The notes beneath the pieces are model-generated. The model worked only from the letters and a program-made list of their open reading frames with translations. It was not told the origin of the DNA and searched no databases. Shown here piece after piece: positions 11,426 to 24,000 of a stretch of DNA of 64,000 nt. Made by a program: the position numbers and the translations under genes. Numbering within the stretch: position 1 is the stretch's first letter; each line of letters starts with the position of its first letter. The stretch covers positions 5,406,452 to 5,470,451 of the forward strand of contig CM070721.1 of assembly GCA_036346275.1 (NCBI GenBank). Reading direction: 5' to 3'. The DNA is from Otatea glauca (lineage: Eukaryota > Streptophyta > Magnoliopsida > Poales > Poaceae).

Positions 11426-13479
11426 GTTACGAGAACCACGCTCATATAAGTAGAGACTGATAGGGGTTTAAGGAAAAATTTGTTTCTGACTATATTGCGT
11501 TAGTACTGTAATACTCAACTCTCTCAAAATTTTAGTGACTATATTAATTATTGTCTAGTTATTTTCTTTAATTTAGATTGTTCTTGATACTTAGAACCTT
11601 TCCTTGCGGGATGTATCGTTCTAGCCTTCCCGTTTACGCACGTGCGAGCGGCATGTGCTTTTCTTTGAACGGGTTGGTGCGGGAGTTAGGAGGAGGGAGT
11701 CTGAGTTCTTTCTTGAGGTGCGCTCGATGGGTCTCCCATCAAGGTGGGCGAGCGCTTCGGGTTAGCCCTTCACCCAGCTCCTCGTGAGCGTACTACCCTT
11801 GTTTCAAAGACCGACTACTTCTTGCCTCTTCAGACGCACTGGAGGGTCCTCATGGCCCTTCGATCCCACTTTAGGCAAAGACACCCCGACACTTCCTTTC
11901 ACCCCATCCTGTTTACACGCCTAATGCTCTAGCTCACCCACCTCCTTTGTATCCTGCTGCGGTGAGTACCGGTGAGACCTCGGGCACCTCGGCCGTAGGA
12001 TGACCGGCGGCTATATGATGGTGTCCGACGCCATGTATCGCGAGGGCGTGAACAACTCCTTAGCAGATTGTGAGGGTCGTTACTCCACTCGCGCCGGTTG
12101 GAGAGTTGACGATCGAAGGGACCGATATGACAGCCTTGCGAAGATATGGTCGCACCAAACTCGAGGCTCCTGTAGCCCCTCGCGGCAGCCTTCCACACCC
12201 CGCCGCCACCCTTTTCAGCTCCACCACCACCTCCAAGATGCGGATCCTATTCCGCACTATCCTTACTTCATCCCCGAGATGGCCGCACCTCCTTCCTATC
12301 GAGCTCCTATCGATCCCTTGCTTCTCACTCGCCTTCTCGCACGGTCTTCTCACCGTCTTCGCTAGGATTGGGGTGTCTCCACACCCTAGCGCCGAGGCGC
12401 TTTTCATCCACCCTTCTCGAGGCAGCCGACCTGGGGACGAGCGAGGCGTCAGGACCTTGAGGAGGAGGAGGAGGAGGAGGAGGACCCGAGGAGCGGGAGG
12501 AGTACTAGTCGAGAGTGAGTTAGTGTGGTGTTGTATCGTAGTATCTATCTTGTTTTGGGTATGCTATGCTTTATGAGTCGATGTGTGTCTGTTGTTCTAT
12601 GTTCCTTTATCTATGTATGAGTCCAGGCTACCTTCATGATTATGTTATGTTGCTATGACTATCTTAATTATTGCTTTCTTTCTGCAGTGCATAAAAGTCT
12701 TGCATATATTGATAATTGCTTAGTATTGTCTTTATGTATTTTAATTGGAAGCATTCATCCCTTATCTGTATTGCATATGTGGCATTAGCATTTTGTAGAA
12801 ATAATAAAGTGTTCAAGGTAGGTGCATATAAGTTGTCATGCATTCTTTAATGTTGTAAAGATCAATTTCTAGTGTATATGGCTATATATATGTAAAGTTA
12901 ACTGGACTACAGCGCATAGGAGCTAAGGACTAAGAAACGGACCCGGACCCGTCTGTCAGGCGTGCTGATACGTGACTCCATGGTGTACTCGGCGCATAGT
13001 CTCGAGGGGTTCTTGGTGACTCACCCACACCAAGATTATTTTTCGTTTATCTTCAATAGATATAGGAAATTTTCGAAGTGCAATTTCAAAGAGTTCTTGG
13101 TACAATGACACCAAGCTTGATTGCTGTTGATTTATTTGGATCTTATTGGATTTCATGGCTCTTCATCCAAGCATAGATAGAATTTATTTTACAGATACAG
13201 AATGGAGTGGCGAAAGAGAGCGATATCTATTTCTTTCCTCTGCTTTAAAAGCTGAACTTATAAAAATATCCTATGCACAACAAGACCTCTCATCTTGAAA
13301 GCAACTGCTAGTAAAATAAACAGTCCAACCGGCTAATGTTAGGGTGTGTGGTTCTTTGCGGGATGTCGACAGTGAGATAGTGGAGCAGATCGATTACGAG
13401 GCTAGGTTCTTCATCCAACCTTCCAAATCCTCAAGAGCCACCCCCAGCCAATGTCCAAGATCTTAATCAGCCCAATCCA
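11426..13479 (+). other. Untranslated leader of the chromovirus
   Basis: About 2 kb between the primer-binding site and gag. It holds a GAG/GGA trinucleotide tract (about 12459-12482) and a few arginine- or serine-rich ORFs without recognisable domains. The 5' end of gag may be in here in a broken frame, because the Gag frame is open back to a stop near 13377 without an ATG. Confidence 0.6.
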
Positions 13480-15183
13480 GTGGAGTCTAGGCAGCCAACT
13501 CCGCCAGGAGGATCAGCTAGTACAGCTAGAACCCCAGAAGATCAGGGTCAGTTGGAGAGGGTCTTAATCTATTTTGAAAATGCCAGAAAAGAAGCTCAAG
13601 AACGCCAGGATCATCTTATGGGAACCCTTTTAAGCAACCTTGCTCCTGGAACTTCTCAGGGCAGCAGAACCAAAGTTACCTTAGGGGAGTTTCTTCAGAC
13701 TCGCCCTCCTGTATTTTCTAGAGCCTCAGAGCCATTAGAAGCTGATGATTGGTTGCAAGAAATAGAAAAGAAAATGAACACTGTGGGCTGCTCCGAGGAA
13801 GAAAAAGTTCAGTTTGCTGCATATCAGCTTACTGGTGCTGCGGCATCTTGGTGGTCACACTATTGCCGCATGCGCACCGGGGAGCAACCCATAGTGTGGG
13901 CAGAATTCTCCTCTCAATTCCGTAAGACCTATGTTCCCTTGGGTGAGATGGATATAAAAAGACAAGAGTTCTGGGACTTAACTCAGGGAAATAAGAAAGT
14001 AGGGGAGTATCTTAACAAATTTCTGGAACTGTCTCGCTATGCTCCTGAAGAGACAGATTCAGATGCTAAAAAGATCTTCCGTTTCAAGAAGGGCATGAAT
14101 CCCTTTCTTCGTGCTCAGCTATCAGCCCTCAAAATTACGGATTTCCAAGATTTTACCGACAGAGCTACCATTATTGAAAATGAGCACGCTCATTTGAATG
14201 AAGAAAGAAGGAAGAGGGCTAGATTTGACCATGGTTCACCTACCTATAATCAACCCAGACCTTTTAGGCCTCCTGTGCCTAACAGGGGTCCTATGTTCAG
14301 ACCAAGGGTAGCGCCATTTGTTCCGCGCCCCGCTGGCTTGCCACCTAGAGCCCTAGTGCAGTGTTATGGATGTGGTGGCCAGCATTATATTGCTAACTGC
14401 CCTCAAAATATGATCAAGTGTTTCAATTGTGGGCAATCAGGACATAAAAGGCCTAACTGTCCTCATCCAGCTAAACCAACAGGACAGAGCATTCCTGGGC
14501 GGCCGCAGTACCGTCCACCAGTCATGATGCGTGGGCATGGAAATCCCAGCTCTGCTTCCTCGAAGGATTCAACCCGAGGAGCTCCATCTGCAGCATCAGC
14601 TCGTTTGAATAATATCACCATGGATCAGGCAGAAGGAGCTACAGATGTGGTCACTGGTACGCTCCTTATTCCCCCGTCTAAGGGTACTGTATTATTTGAT
14701 CCTGGTGCAACGCATTCTTTTATTTCCAAGAAATTTGCAATTCAGCACAAATTGGAATGCGTGCCTTTGACATCACCCTTAGGGGTTAGTACACCCGCAG
14801 GGATCATTCCAGTAACTTTGATTAGAAGAAATCAGATGATAACCATCCAGGGTGTTCCTTTTCTAGCTAACCTCCATGTCATTGATCTATCTGAGCTAGA
14901 TATTATCCTGGGTATGGATTGGTTAGCCACAAATGGAGTCAACATAGATTGCGAGTTAAAAACCGCATCTATAAGGAAATCCGATGGGGACCGTATTCTT
15001 TATCAGGGAGTCAGGACAAATCAAGTCCCATCACCATCCAAGCTAAATCATATGTCATCTCAAGATATGTCTGCCATCCCAGTGGTGCAAGAGTTTCCCG
15101 ATGTCTTTCCTGATGAACTACCGGGTATGCCACCTGACAGGGAATTGGAATTCTCCATAGAGCTTGTACCGATCCACCCATAG
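13480..15183 (+). CDS. Gag-protease polyprotein of the chromovirus
   Basis: An open frame of 567 codons. The capsid-like Retrotrans_gag domain lies roughly at residues 75-200 (WWSHYCRMRTGEQPIVWAEF, then a VGEYLNKF region). Two zinc knuckles follow: CYGC at about residue 295, with one residue fewer before its His than the CX2CX4HX4C standard, and a canonical CFNCGQSGHKRPNC near 314. An aspartic protease motif FDPGATHSF has its Asp near residue 407. The frame then enters the linker to RT (EFPDVFPDELPGMPPDRE) and ends at a TAG caused by a frameshift. The listed start is a GTG; the frame is open upstream to about 13377 with no ATG, so the true N-terminus is missing or displaced. Gag packages element RNA and PR matures the polyprotein. 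Confidence 0.85.
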   Translation: MESRQPTPPGGSASTARTPEDQGQLERVLIYFENARKEAQERQDHLMGTLLSNLAPGTSQGSRTKVTLGEFLQTRPPVFSRASEPLEADDWLQEIEKKMNTVGCSEEEKVQFAAYQLTGAAASWWSHYCRMRTGEQPIVWAEFSSQFRKTYVPLGEMDIKRQEFWDLTQGNKKVGEYLNKFLELSRYAPEETDSDAKKIFRFKKGMNPFLRAQLSALKITDFQDFTDRATIIENEHAHLNEERRKRARFDHGSPTYNQPRPFRPPVPNRGPMFRPRVAPFVPRPAGLPPRALVQCYGCGGQHYIANCPQNMIKCFNCGQSGHKRPNCPHPAKPTGQSIPGRPQYRPPVMMRGHGNPSSASSKDSTRGAPSAASARLNNITMDQAEGATDVVTGTLLIPPSKGTVLFDPGATHSFISKKFAIQHKLECVPLTSPLGVSTPAGIIPVTLIRRNQMITIQGVPFLANLHVIDLSELDIILGMDWLATNGVNIDCELKTASIRKSDGDRILYQGVRTNQVPSPSKLNHMSSQDMSAIPVVQEFPDVFPDELPGMPPDRELEFSIELVPIHP

Positions 15184-16480
15184 CCAAAAGGCCGTCTGGG
15201 ATGAATCCACCGAATTGATTGAGCTTAAGAAGCTTGGAAGAATTGGAAAGGAAAGGGTTTATCCGAGAAAGTGTATCCTCGTGGGAGCCCCATCTTGTTT
15301 GTAGACAAAAGGATGGTGGAATAAGATTATGCACCGACACGAGAGTGAGCATTATCACTTGTTAAAATAAATATCCGCTCCCTCGGATAGATGACTGCTC
15401 GATCGCTTTAAAGGTGCTGTGTGTTTCCCAAGATTGACCTTCGCTCAGGTATCACCAAATTAAAGTCAAGATCAAGATATAGAAAGATCGCATTTGTATC
15501 CAGATATGGTCATTATGAGTACAGTTGTTCCTTTGATTAACCAACGCCCCAGCAGTGTTCATGAACCTTATGAATAAGATCTTTATGAAATATCTGGATC
15601 GGTTCATAGTAGTGTTCATAGATGATATCTTAATATACTCTAAGAGTGAGGATGAACATCAAGAACATTTGAGAACGACCGCAAAACCCTAAGAGAGAAT
15701 CACCGTATGCCAAGTTCGAGAGTGTGAATTTTGGCTCAAGCAAGTATCTTTCCTTGGCCATGTCATCTCTGGAAAGGGCATAGAAGTTGATCCATCCAAA
15801 ATTGAGACCATCAGGACTTGGAAATGCCCAACCAGTGTAGCAGAAATCCGAAGCTTCCTGGGATTAGCTGGATATTATCGAAGGTTCATTAAAGGTTTTC
15901 CCTGATCGCTTCACCCATCACCAAGCTTCTCAAGAAAGATCATCCGTATGAATGGACCAAAGAAATGTGAAGAAAGTTTTCAAAACTCAAACAACTCTTA
16001 ACCTCGGCTCAATCTTATCCTTGCACGAGAATGGCATAGAGTATATAATATATTGTGATGCTTCTAAGTCCGGATTAGGATGTGTACTTATGAAAAAGAT
16101 CGAGTGATTGCCTATGCTTCCGAGCGATTCGCCCCATGAGGTCAATTACCCTACCCATGACTTAGAATTGGGAGCATGGTCTTTGCCTTGAAAACTGGAG
16201 ACATTATTTGTATGGATCTAAATGTATCCTGTATAGTGACCACAAGAGTCTCAAATACATCTTTACCCAGAAAGAGTTGAACATGAGGCAGAGAAGGTGG
16301 CTAGAACTCATTAAAGATTATGACATCTCCATCAATTACCACCCAGGAAAGGCCAACGTAGTCGCTGATGCGTTGAGCCGAAAATCTCAATGTCACCACC
16401 TATCCATTCAAAGCTTCGATCGATCTCATTCAAGAATTAGCTAAGATGGAGATTCGCCTAATCTGTCTCCGTCTAATGCC
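15184..16480 (+). pseudogene. Reverse transcriptase and RNase H region, frame-shifted
   Basis: RT and RNase H are readable only by hopping frames. The RT catalytic box FIDDILIYSK is at about 15612-15641. RNase H pieces YCDASKSGLGCVLM (about 16053-16095) and SDHKSLKYIF (from about 16237) are clear. The piece 16208-16444 is the longest in-frame part. At least several one- or two-base indels lie between 15180 and 16200, and 15340-15420 is badly scrambled against the family pattern. Either the copy is dead or the assembly carries consensus errors. Confidence 0.85.
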
Positions 16481-17930
16481 ATGATCTCAACCATGACCAT
16501 TCGATCCACTTTATTGGAACAGATCAAAGAAAAGCAATTCTCTGACAGCTTCATCATGGAAGAAATCAATAGAATCAAATCAAATCAACCCTCTGAATTC
16601 CAGCTAGAAGATGTTCTTAGATTTCATAATAGGATCTGTGTTCCAAATGATCCAGAAATAAAATCTCTGATCTTGAAAGAAGCTCATGATACCTTGTATT
16701 CTATCCATCCGGGCAGTACTAAAATGTATAAAGATCTGAAGGAAACATTTTGGTGGAATGGTATGAAAAAGGAAATAGCAGAGTATATCAGCAAGTGTGA
16801 CACTTGTCAGAAGGTCAAAGCGGAACATCAGCGTCCAAAGTGATCTACTCCAACCCCTCCAAATCCCAGAGTGGAAGTGGGAAGATATCTGTATGGACTT
16901 TATAACTGGTCTACCCAGAACCTTATCCAAAAAGGATGCAATTTGGGTAATAGTGGACAGACTCACAAAATCTGCTCACTTTATTGCCACAAATCAGAAA
17001 TATTCTGCTCATAAGTTAGCTGAAATCTATGTTGAAAAGATAGTTACCCTCCATGGAGTTCCCAAAACCATCACTTCTGATAGGGGCTCCATTTTCACCT
17101 CTAGCTTTTGGAGAAGTCTCCAAACTGCATTGGGATCCAAGCTTAAATTCAGTACAGCTTATCACCCTCAAACTGATGGACAGACCGAGAGAGTGAATCA
17201 AATATTGGAAGATATGTTGAGGGCATGTGTGTTAAATTTCAAGGAAAGTTGGGATAAATATCTGCATCTTGCTGAGTTTGCATATAACAATAGTTACCAA
17301 TCGAGTATACAGATGGCCCCCTTTGAAGCTCTGTATGGTAGACGGTGCAGATCACCGATCTGTTGGTATGAAGTGGGAGAAAAATCTTTATTAGGTCCTG
17401 AGTTGATCCGTCAGAATGATGAGAAAATAAAGTTGATTCAAGAAAGGTTGAAAACTACTCGAGTAGACAAAAGAGTTACGCTGATAAGCGTAGAAGGGAC
17501 CTCAAATTCAAACCAGTGATCATGTATATCCAAGGTGTCCCCAATGAAAGGAGTGCATAGATTTGGAGTAAAAGGAAAGTTGAGTCCTCGTTATGTGGGA
17601 CCATTTCGGGTCTGGAATGTAGAAGAAACTCGATATCAAATAGAGCTCCTCCCCAACTGCCTAGGATCCACAATGTATTCCATATCTCCCAGCTCAGAGC
17701 ATGTCTTAGAGAACCTTCTCAGTTGATGCCCAACCTTGAGATTCCTCTTCAGCCGGATCTGACCTATGAAGAAGTTCATCTCAAAATCCTAGCAATAGAA
17801 GAGCGGCAGTTCCGGAGAGCCACCATCAAGTTCTGCAAAGTTCAGTGGAAGCATCATGCAGAGAAAGAGGCTACGTGGGAGAAGGAGGAAGAGTTGCGGG
17901 AGTCGCACCCGCATCTCTTTAGGTGAGGTG
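16481..17930 (+). pseudogene. Integrase with chromodomain-like tail, frame-shifted
   Basis: Three open pieces cover the integrase. In 16481-16843 is the HHCC zinc-binding region ending CDTCQKVKAEHQ. In 16797-17519 is the DDE core with Asp in MDFITGLP, Asp in TSDRGS and Glu in TERVNQILE. In 17535-17926 are the GPY-type region (RYVGPFRVW) and a C-terminal chromodomain-like segment (VQWKHH, EATWEKEEELRE). Frames change near 16843 and 17515. Chromodomain tails of this clade are thought to target integration to heterochromatin. All catalytic residues are present, so only the frame is damaged. Confidence 0.85.
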
Positions 17931-17954
17931 GATTTCGAGGACGAAATCCTTTTT

Positions 17955-17969
17955 AAGGGGGGTAGGTTG
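17955..17969 (+). promoter_or_regulatory. Polypurine tract
   Basis: AAGGGGGGTAGG directly precedes the 3' LTR start TGATAACC, the expected place for the plus-strand primer of reverse transcription. Confidence 0.75.
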
Positions 17970-20900
17970 TGATAACCCGGGGGGTTATCAGTTTAATTAA
18001 AGAGTTAATTAAAGTTTTAAAAGCAATTAGGCAAAGATAATAAGAAGTAAGGGTTTAGAGAGTGCGTCAGGTCCAGCGATGAAAGGTATCGCTCATCGAG
18101 GTACCCGACTGTCCGGACCAGTGGCCCTCTCGCTAGTTTTCGGGTTCATCATTCGGCGTGTTAGAGCTTACATGGTGCGGTTTGCGGGTACCGTTAGCGA
18201 ATTGAGAGAGTTATGACCGTAATACCCTTATGAGCCAAAGCCAACAGTAAAAACCTAAGGGCAAAAGGGTCATTTGCCGATTGCCCAGCTCCATAAAGCC
18301 AGCCCTTGCCACCAACGAAGCGGCTACCTCATTCTTGTCTCCCAATTCGCACACAAGCCGAGAGGCACAAGAGCATCCAGCAAGCAGCACAACCAAGAAC
18401 ATCCAGTCTCAAGCCCAGCCAACCGAAGCAAGAAGGTAGAAGGAAGATCATCCAGGAGGAGAAGGCGACCAGCATCCAGAAGAAGGTGGAGGGAAGATCA
18501 CCCAGAAGAGTGAGCCAACCGAAGGAAGCCAGAAGAAGTGAAAGGAAGCGCCAGAAGCAAGGAGGCCAGCACAAGCTTCTTCCTCACCAACGTCACCTCG
18601 TCCACCCCATTGCTCAGCCGATCATCCCAGGTGCCTTTTTCCCCCATCCCAACAGTAGCAACAGTGCGGGTTTGTGCAGGCAGAGGGTAGATCGGGGCTT
18701 TAGCTAGGCAATGGGGTAGTGTAGTGAGTAGATCGGGTGTTTTTCGTGCGGTCTCAGTAGCTAGGGGAAGCTCTAGTGTAGCATCTGTTCTTGCTTTCTA
18801 GGTTTAGCTCAAATCCCCCAACGTGCATCATAGATCCCCTCAATATAGCATAAGAAGTAATCAAGCAAAGCAAAAATGCAAGAAATCAAATGGGTAGAAC
18901 CCTAGAACCAAAGTGGTCGATGAGCAATGGAGGAAAGGCGGCCGAGGAGGAGTTAGGCGCGATCGAGCAGCGGGAGGCGAGGCGGGCCGGCTGCCGTCGC
19001 GAGGAGGAGCCGCTGCGTGCGCCTCCGGCCGAGGCTTGTGTGGGCGAGGCGACTCGGGCCAAGGCGAGAGGAGGCGGGAGTGCCAGGTCTTGGCGCGTCG
19101 TCTTGTGAGAGGGTTTGGCCGAGCGCATTGGCGCAGGAGGGGAGGCGCTCGGAGGAGTCGGCGGAGGATCGATGCAACCAAGGCGAGAGAGAAGAAGAAG
19201 GAGAGCGCAGAGCCGAATGGCTCTCACCAGCCTGGTCGGGCAAAGAACCAAGAAAAGAGAGAAGGCAGAGAAAGAAAAAGGAAAGGGCAGGAAGGAAAAG
19301 AAAAGAAAAAGAGAAGAAAAGGAAAGAAGAGAGAAAAAGAGGGTAGAAAAATAAATTGTATCGCGGACCGCGTCGATTCTGTGATCGATTCGCGGATCGC
19401 CTAAAAATCGTCAAAGTGCATTTCTTTAATCGGTGCCAATATAAAATCGAGCAGCCATTAAAAATCAACCGACACCAAATAAATAATCCAAGTGTATGTC
19501 CTTAGTGTGTGTGTTACATTTTGAGGTTCGACACTGAATCGCCCGCCAACCGAATCCACCTTGAGCGAGTCGATCCACAAATATTATTCGAGCAAGATTT
19601 CCTTGAGCATCTTTGTGAAATGCTTTTGAAATGCTTTTATATATTTAATCATATCATCATCGCATGAAAATTTAAATTTGATATGGAAATGTGGAGAAGA
19701 AGTGGATGGAAGAGGTGATGTGAATGAATGGTAGAAATGGTGTGTGATGGAATGGGTTGTGGTTTTGGTAAATGCTAATGAGGTATGGTTGTGGTGAAAG
19801 AAGTGGTGTGTGTTGTTTAGATGTCCACGAATGGAGTCGTGGATAATATGCTAGAGCTAAATATGGTGGGTAGAGGTGCAAGGAAAGATGGCGTGGTGAT
19901 GCAGGTGTGGTGATACCCATTGCGGTGGACCCTCTACATAGGTTATAATATATAAGGTCAAACATCTACACTCGAGCAATGAGCCATATTTTCAAGTGCC
20001 AACCATAGCGAGATAAATCGCTGCCAGAAAAGGTTGTCCTAAGAAAGTGTTATGATCTCCACATTGGGTAAGAGTAGCTACTAGAGCCAAAGTCTGGGTA
20101 TACCGGAATGCCCAGATGAGAAAGCTGTGATGTGGATATATATATTAAGCCACGGTGGAGTTACTCCGGTTGGATATCGGAGTACAACTGTATGGCGAGG
20201 TGTGAATCGCCTGGTATAGGGATTCCCCTCGACTACAGGGTTGGAGATCTAGCACGGATTAGTGATAAACGTTCGGAGCCTCACTGTTGGGGCGTTATGG
20301 GTAAAGTAGTGCGAACTGCGCGAGGTCAAAATCTTGAATTCAAGCTGTCTCTGGATTGGAGGCTACGGAAGCTAAGTCTGTCTCATATACGGGTGCTAGT
20401 AGTTGATTTTCAATAATTAAAAATCTGCCAACTTTTAAAGAAAACCAAAAACATAATTTCTGTAAAGGATGAGTTGGAGGGAAGGAAATGGTGTTGTTGG
20501 AAGGAGAAATTCATATTGCATCTTGTGATTTAATGCTTCTTTGAGTACTTTGTACTCACTCTTGTATGTTCCCCTTTTCTAGAAGAAGAGTCGATGGATC
20601 CGCTTTTGAGGCCAGCGAGGAGGCCTATTCTCAGGCTCAGCTCCAGGGTTATCAGGAGGATTCGTATGAGGGCTGCTACTACTCCGACTACTACCAGGAG
20701 AACTAGGCGTAGCTATAGGCCATATTATGCTAGTAGGAGGTATTTAGCTTATGGCAGTGGCTTTATCTTTTGCTGTACCCAAGGATCGCGGTATTATTAT
20801 TATGTAATGGACATATAGCCCTGCGTAGCTTGGAATGAATATATTATAGTTCAGTCTCTAATTATTGTTCTGCTGCAACTCTCTGAACACGGCATCGTTA

Positions 20901-21015
20901 CCGATAAAGCATCTAACTTTCTGATGTTCTGCCGGTAACTGTGCCGAGATTCGTGTAATTAATCTAGGGAGGTGGCAGTGTTACTGTCGTAACCCTAGGC
21001 TAATTATACGGGTCG
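17970..21015 (+). repeat. 3' LTR of the chromovirus
   Basis: This is a direct repeat of 8364-11406. It ends at GGGTCG, three bases short of the 5' LTR end GGGTCGCCA, and passes straight into copy-B sequence TGCCTGCTTTAGGG. The missing CCA and the absence of a target duplication suggest deletion across the right junction. Confidence 0.9.
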
Positions 21016-24000
21016 TGCCTGCTTTAGGGCTATCGGACTCATTTCATGCCGTGTCGGCTCAAGCACGACCCATACAGAAGTGTCGCACCGTGTCGCCTAA
21101 CTACATGGACTTGACATTCGTGCCATGCTGGTCCGGCCTGCGCACATGCGTGCCTACCGTGCCACAGGCTGGCCCAAAAAGCCTAGCCCAGTGCCCACAT
21201 CTAATGCTAACATGCAAACAAAAATTTGTTTTGTGAATAATGTTTTATTGGCAGGCTAGGCCCAATCCTATTTTAGACAATTTTAGTGTAATCAAAGAAC
21301 TTAAGATACAGGTGTACCGCTAGTACAAGGACACTAAAAAGGAAGAGAAGTGTTTCTACGCACCACTTTTAAAAAATTGCATAAATATTAATGTATTAAT
21401 AATTGTATAAATATTAAAATTAAAAGATCATGTAGAGGTCTATTCATATTGTGATGAGTTATTGACTTGATTTGAGCATATGGTGCTCAAGTTTGAGTTT
21501 ATTTTGAATTCTATTTTGAATTTGAAGTAATTTGGTTTGCTATCAATGCTAGGCTGGCACTACCGGGTATCTGGGAGCGATAGTACCGGGGATGAGGAAC
21601 TATCGGGCCCTAGTGGCAGTAGCTATTTTATAGAGAGGTGTTTTTCTCTGGAGTGTGCAAGGTCCGGCATTACCGACCAACTGGGAGCGATAGTATCGGG
21701 GGTGCGGTACTACCGGTTTTCAGTGACGGTAGCTATTTTTCAGAGAGTGTCTCTCGGGTTTTTAAGGGCGAGCGGTACTACCAGCCAACCAGGAGCGGTG
21801 GTACCGGACTAATGGTACTACTGGCCATGGGTGGCGATAGTATCGGGTTTTCAGCGATTTTGTGCTTAATGTTTGCATTAAATGTTGATTAATGCGTATT
21901 ATTTTGAACAGTGTTATGTGATAGTTTGCTTGTATATGTTGGTTCTAGGACTCCGGGGTTAGGTCATGGTGAGGCGAAGATAAGACCGGGGTTAGGCTAG
22001 GAGAGTTGAGGTCCAGAACGGTCAAGGGACGTCGGAAGATGATTGAGACCGAGAAGTGGTTGTAAGCCGGAAAGACAAGAAACCTGAGTATGAAGCACTG
22101 GTGATGGACATGACGGGCAACGGTATGGACCGAGACTAGGCTCAGGGAGTAGTCGAGGTCCAGAACAGTCAAAGAAGTCGGTGCCATCATGGTAAAGCAA
22201 TCAAAGACATGTGCGCGCGTCAAGTGGCCTGGGCCCGCTTGCAAGCGAGGACGGTTTTGGAGAGTCCGGACGCGTGAGAGGCTTGGCGGCAAGTCATTAG
22301 GGCCACGTGGAAAGCCCGAAGCATGGCGATGCTTCGAGGAGAAGGAAGACCGGTCATTGAGGCAAATTGGTAATTTGTCTAAGTGGTTTAGGTCACGCCA
22401 AAGTGGAATTGGACTCAAATTCAGGCTCGCACAGCTGATTTGGAGTCAATGTAATGACCTCTTTGAGAATTGTGCTTGTGTGAGTGTAAAACTTGTTAAG
22501 AATGTTGGGTTTCGAGTTAACCCATGTAAATGTGGATGATATCTAACTTAGTGTCCAGGTTTAGGGTTAGGGTTGCCTCCACTATATAAGGTCTAGTGGG
22601 AGGTGGGGACTTGAGATTTTAGACTTAATCACAAGGAGTTTTAGGTTTTTCACAAGATTTTGTGTTCTTGTATGATGTATATGTGCTCCTTAGGAGCTTT
22701 GCCCTTAGGTTAGAGGCTTTGTAAAACTCTTCTCATGATTTGAATGCAAATCATCTCTTTGCACAAGTTTTGATCTTCTTCTTACTTGGCTCTTGCTCTT
22801 TTGTTATAGTTTCTTTCTTCGTGCTGCTAAGGATGTATGATTGATAGATGTATCCTCTGTAGATCATCTTCTCAATTATCTAGTCAAGCTTCTTCTTAAT
22901 CATCCAAGTTTCTCCAAGAAACCGGTTTTTAAGTTGAGAAGGAAGTTCTTTGAGGTATATCTTGATCTTGCTCGTTTGAGGGTGATTTCTTTGGAGTTCT
23001 TGTTTGCTGTGATATGTGGGAGGCCATCTAAAGTCATCTTGATCATCAAATCCTCACAGCAAGCTCAGGGCAAAGTTTTAGATTTTGACCCGATTTTGGT
23101 GCAACCTTCAGTAAATTTGAAAAAGATCGAAACTTTGACGTCAATCCTTGCGATTGAAGATTGGAATAGGTTCCTGACATCCTTAAGAAGGTGCATATAA
23201 AGTTTCACGGAGTTTGGATCAGCCGATCAAAAGATTCATCGATTTTGGTTTTGTGATCGTGCTGATTTTTACTGTTAATTCGCCTGATTTCGCCCTCGTG
23301 TGAAATTTCCAGAAAATTCAGTTTTAGCTCTTCTTTGATCTAGAGAGGTTTTGGTTGGATTCGTTGAGGGAAAAATTATCGTGTGATCATTCACCCTATC
23401 ATCATTTTCAATCCTTCAAAAATATTAATGAAAAGTAGAAGGTGATTACAATCTTCTTAATTACTTTAAGATTTGTGAACTTGTATTAGAGGGTGGTGCA
23501 TGTACAGATAGACCACTCGGGATGGACACATGCATGGTGATGATCGAGGAGAAACAGCTCTGAACCACCAGCTCCTGGTTCGATGTTGCAATTCGTAGGT
23601 TCAGGAAGTGTTTGAGGCATATGCTGATTAGTCTCAGCAGGACCCAGGTTGTTAACTGCTGCAGTAAGCAGTAGACTATAATGTCATGTACCATGCCTGA
23701 ATGTGAAACCATTATAACTTGTGAATAGTGAGGACAAAGCATGGAGAAGCCAGTGTCTGACCTTGATATGCCGCGTGCTCGTCAGAAGGATTTGGCTGTG
23801 CCGCTGTGGTGTTGCATCTGCGCTGGAAAGGGTGGGTAGCCAACAACATTTAAGCTCCTGTTTGGCGCTTTAAGCCAGTTTTAACTTCTGAATAGCTAAT
23901 AAGTCCTTCTAAACAGCTTAGCTTTTAAACGATTTTTAGCCTAAACTAGAAGCTATATATATATAACTAATAAAAATTGTCTATTTTTACCGGCCGCAAC

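Larger units (their letters stand above)
8364..21015 (+). mobile_element. Tekay/Del-like chromovirus (Ty3/gypsy)
   Basis: This is a full-length element of about 12.65 kb: 5' LTR 8364-11406, primer-binding site near 11411, leader, gag-protease ORF, pol (RT, RNase H, integrase with a C-terminal chromodomain-like tail), polypurine tract, 3' LTR 17970-21015. The domain order PR-RT-RH-IN is that of Ty3/gypsy. The IN tail (ILAIEERQFRRATIKF, then a VQW and EATWE pattern) is of the Tekay chromovirus type. The element inserted into copy B and is absent from copy A. Gag reads for over 560 codons, while pol is broken by many small indels. No target-site duplication is found; the right junction looks deleted. 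Confidence 0.9.

Noticed and set aside
12070..12576. 168-codon ORF upstream of gag
   Set aside because: No domain; it ends in an arginine run from the GAG trinucleotide tract. Probably untranslated leader.
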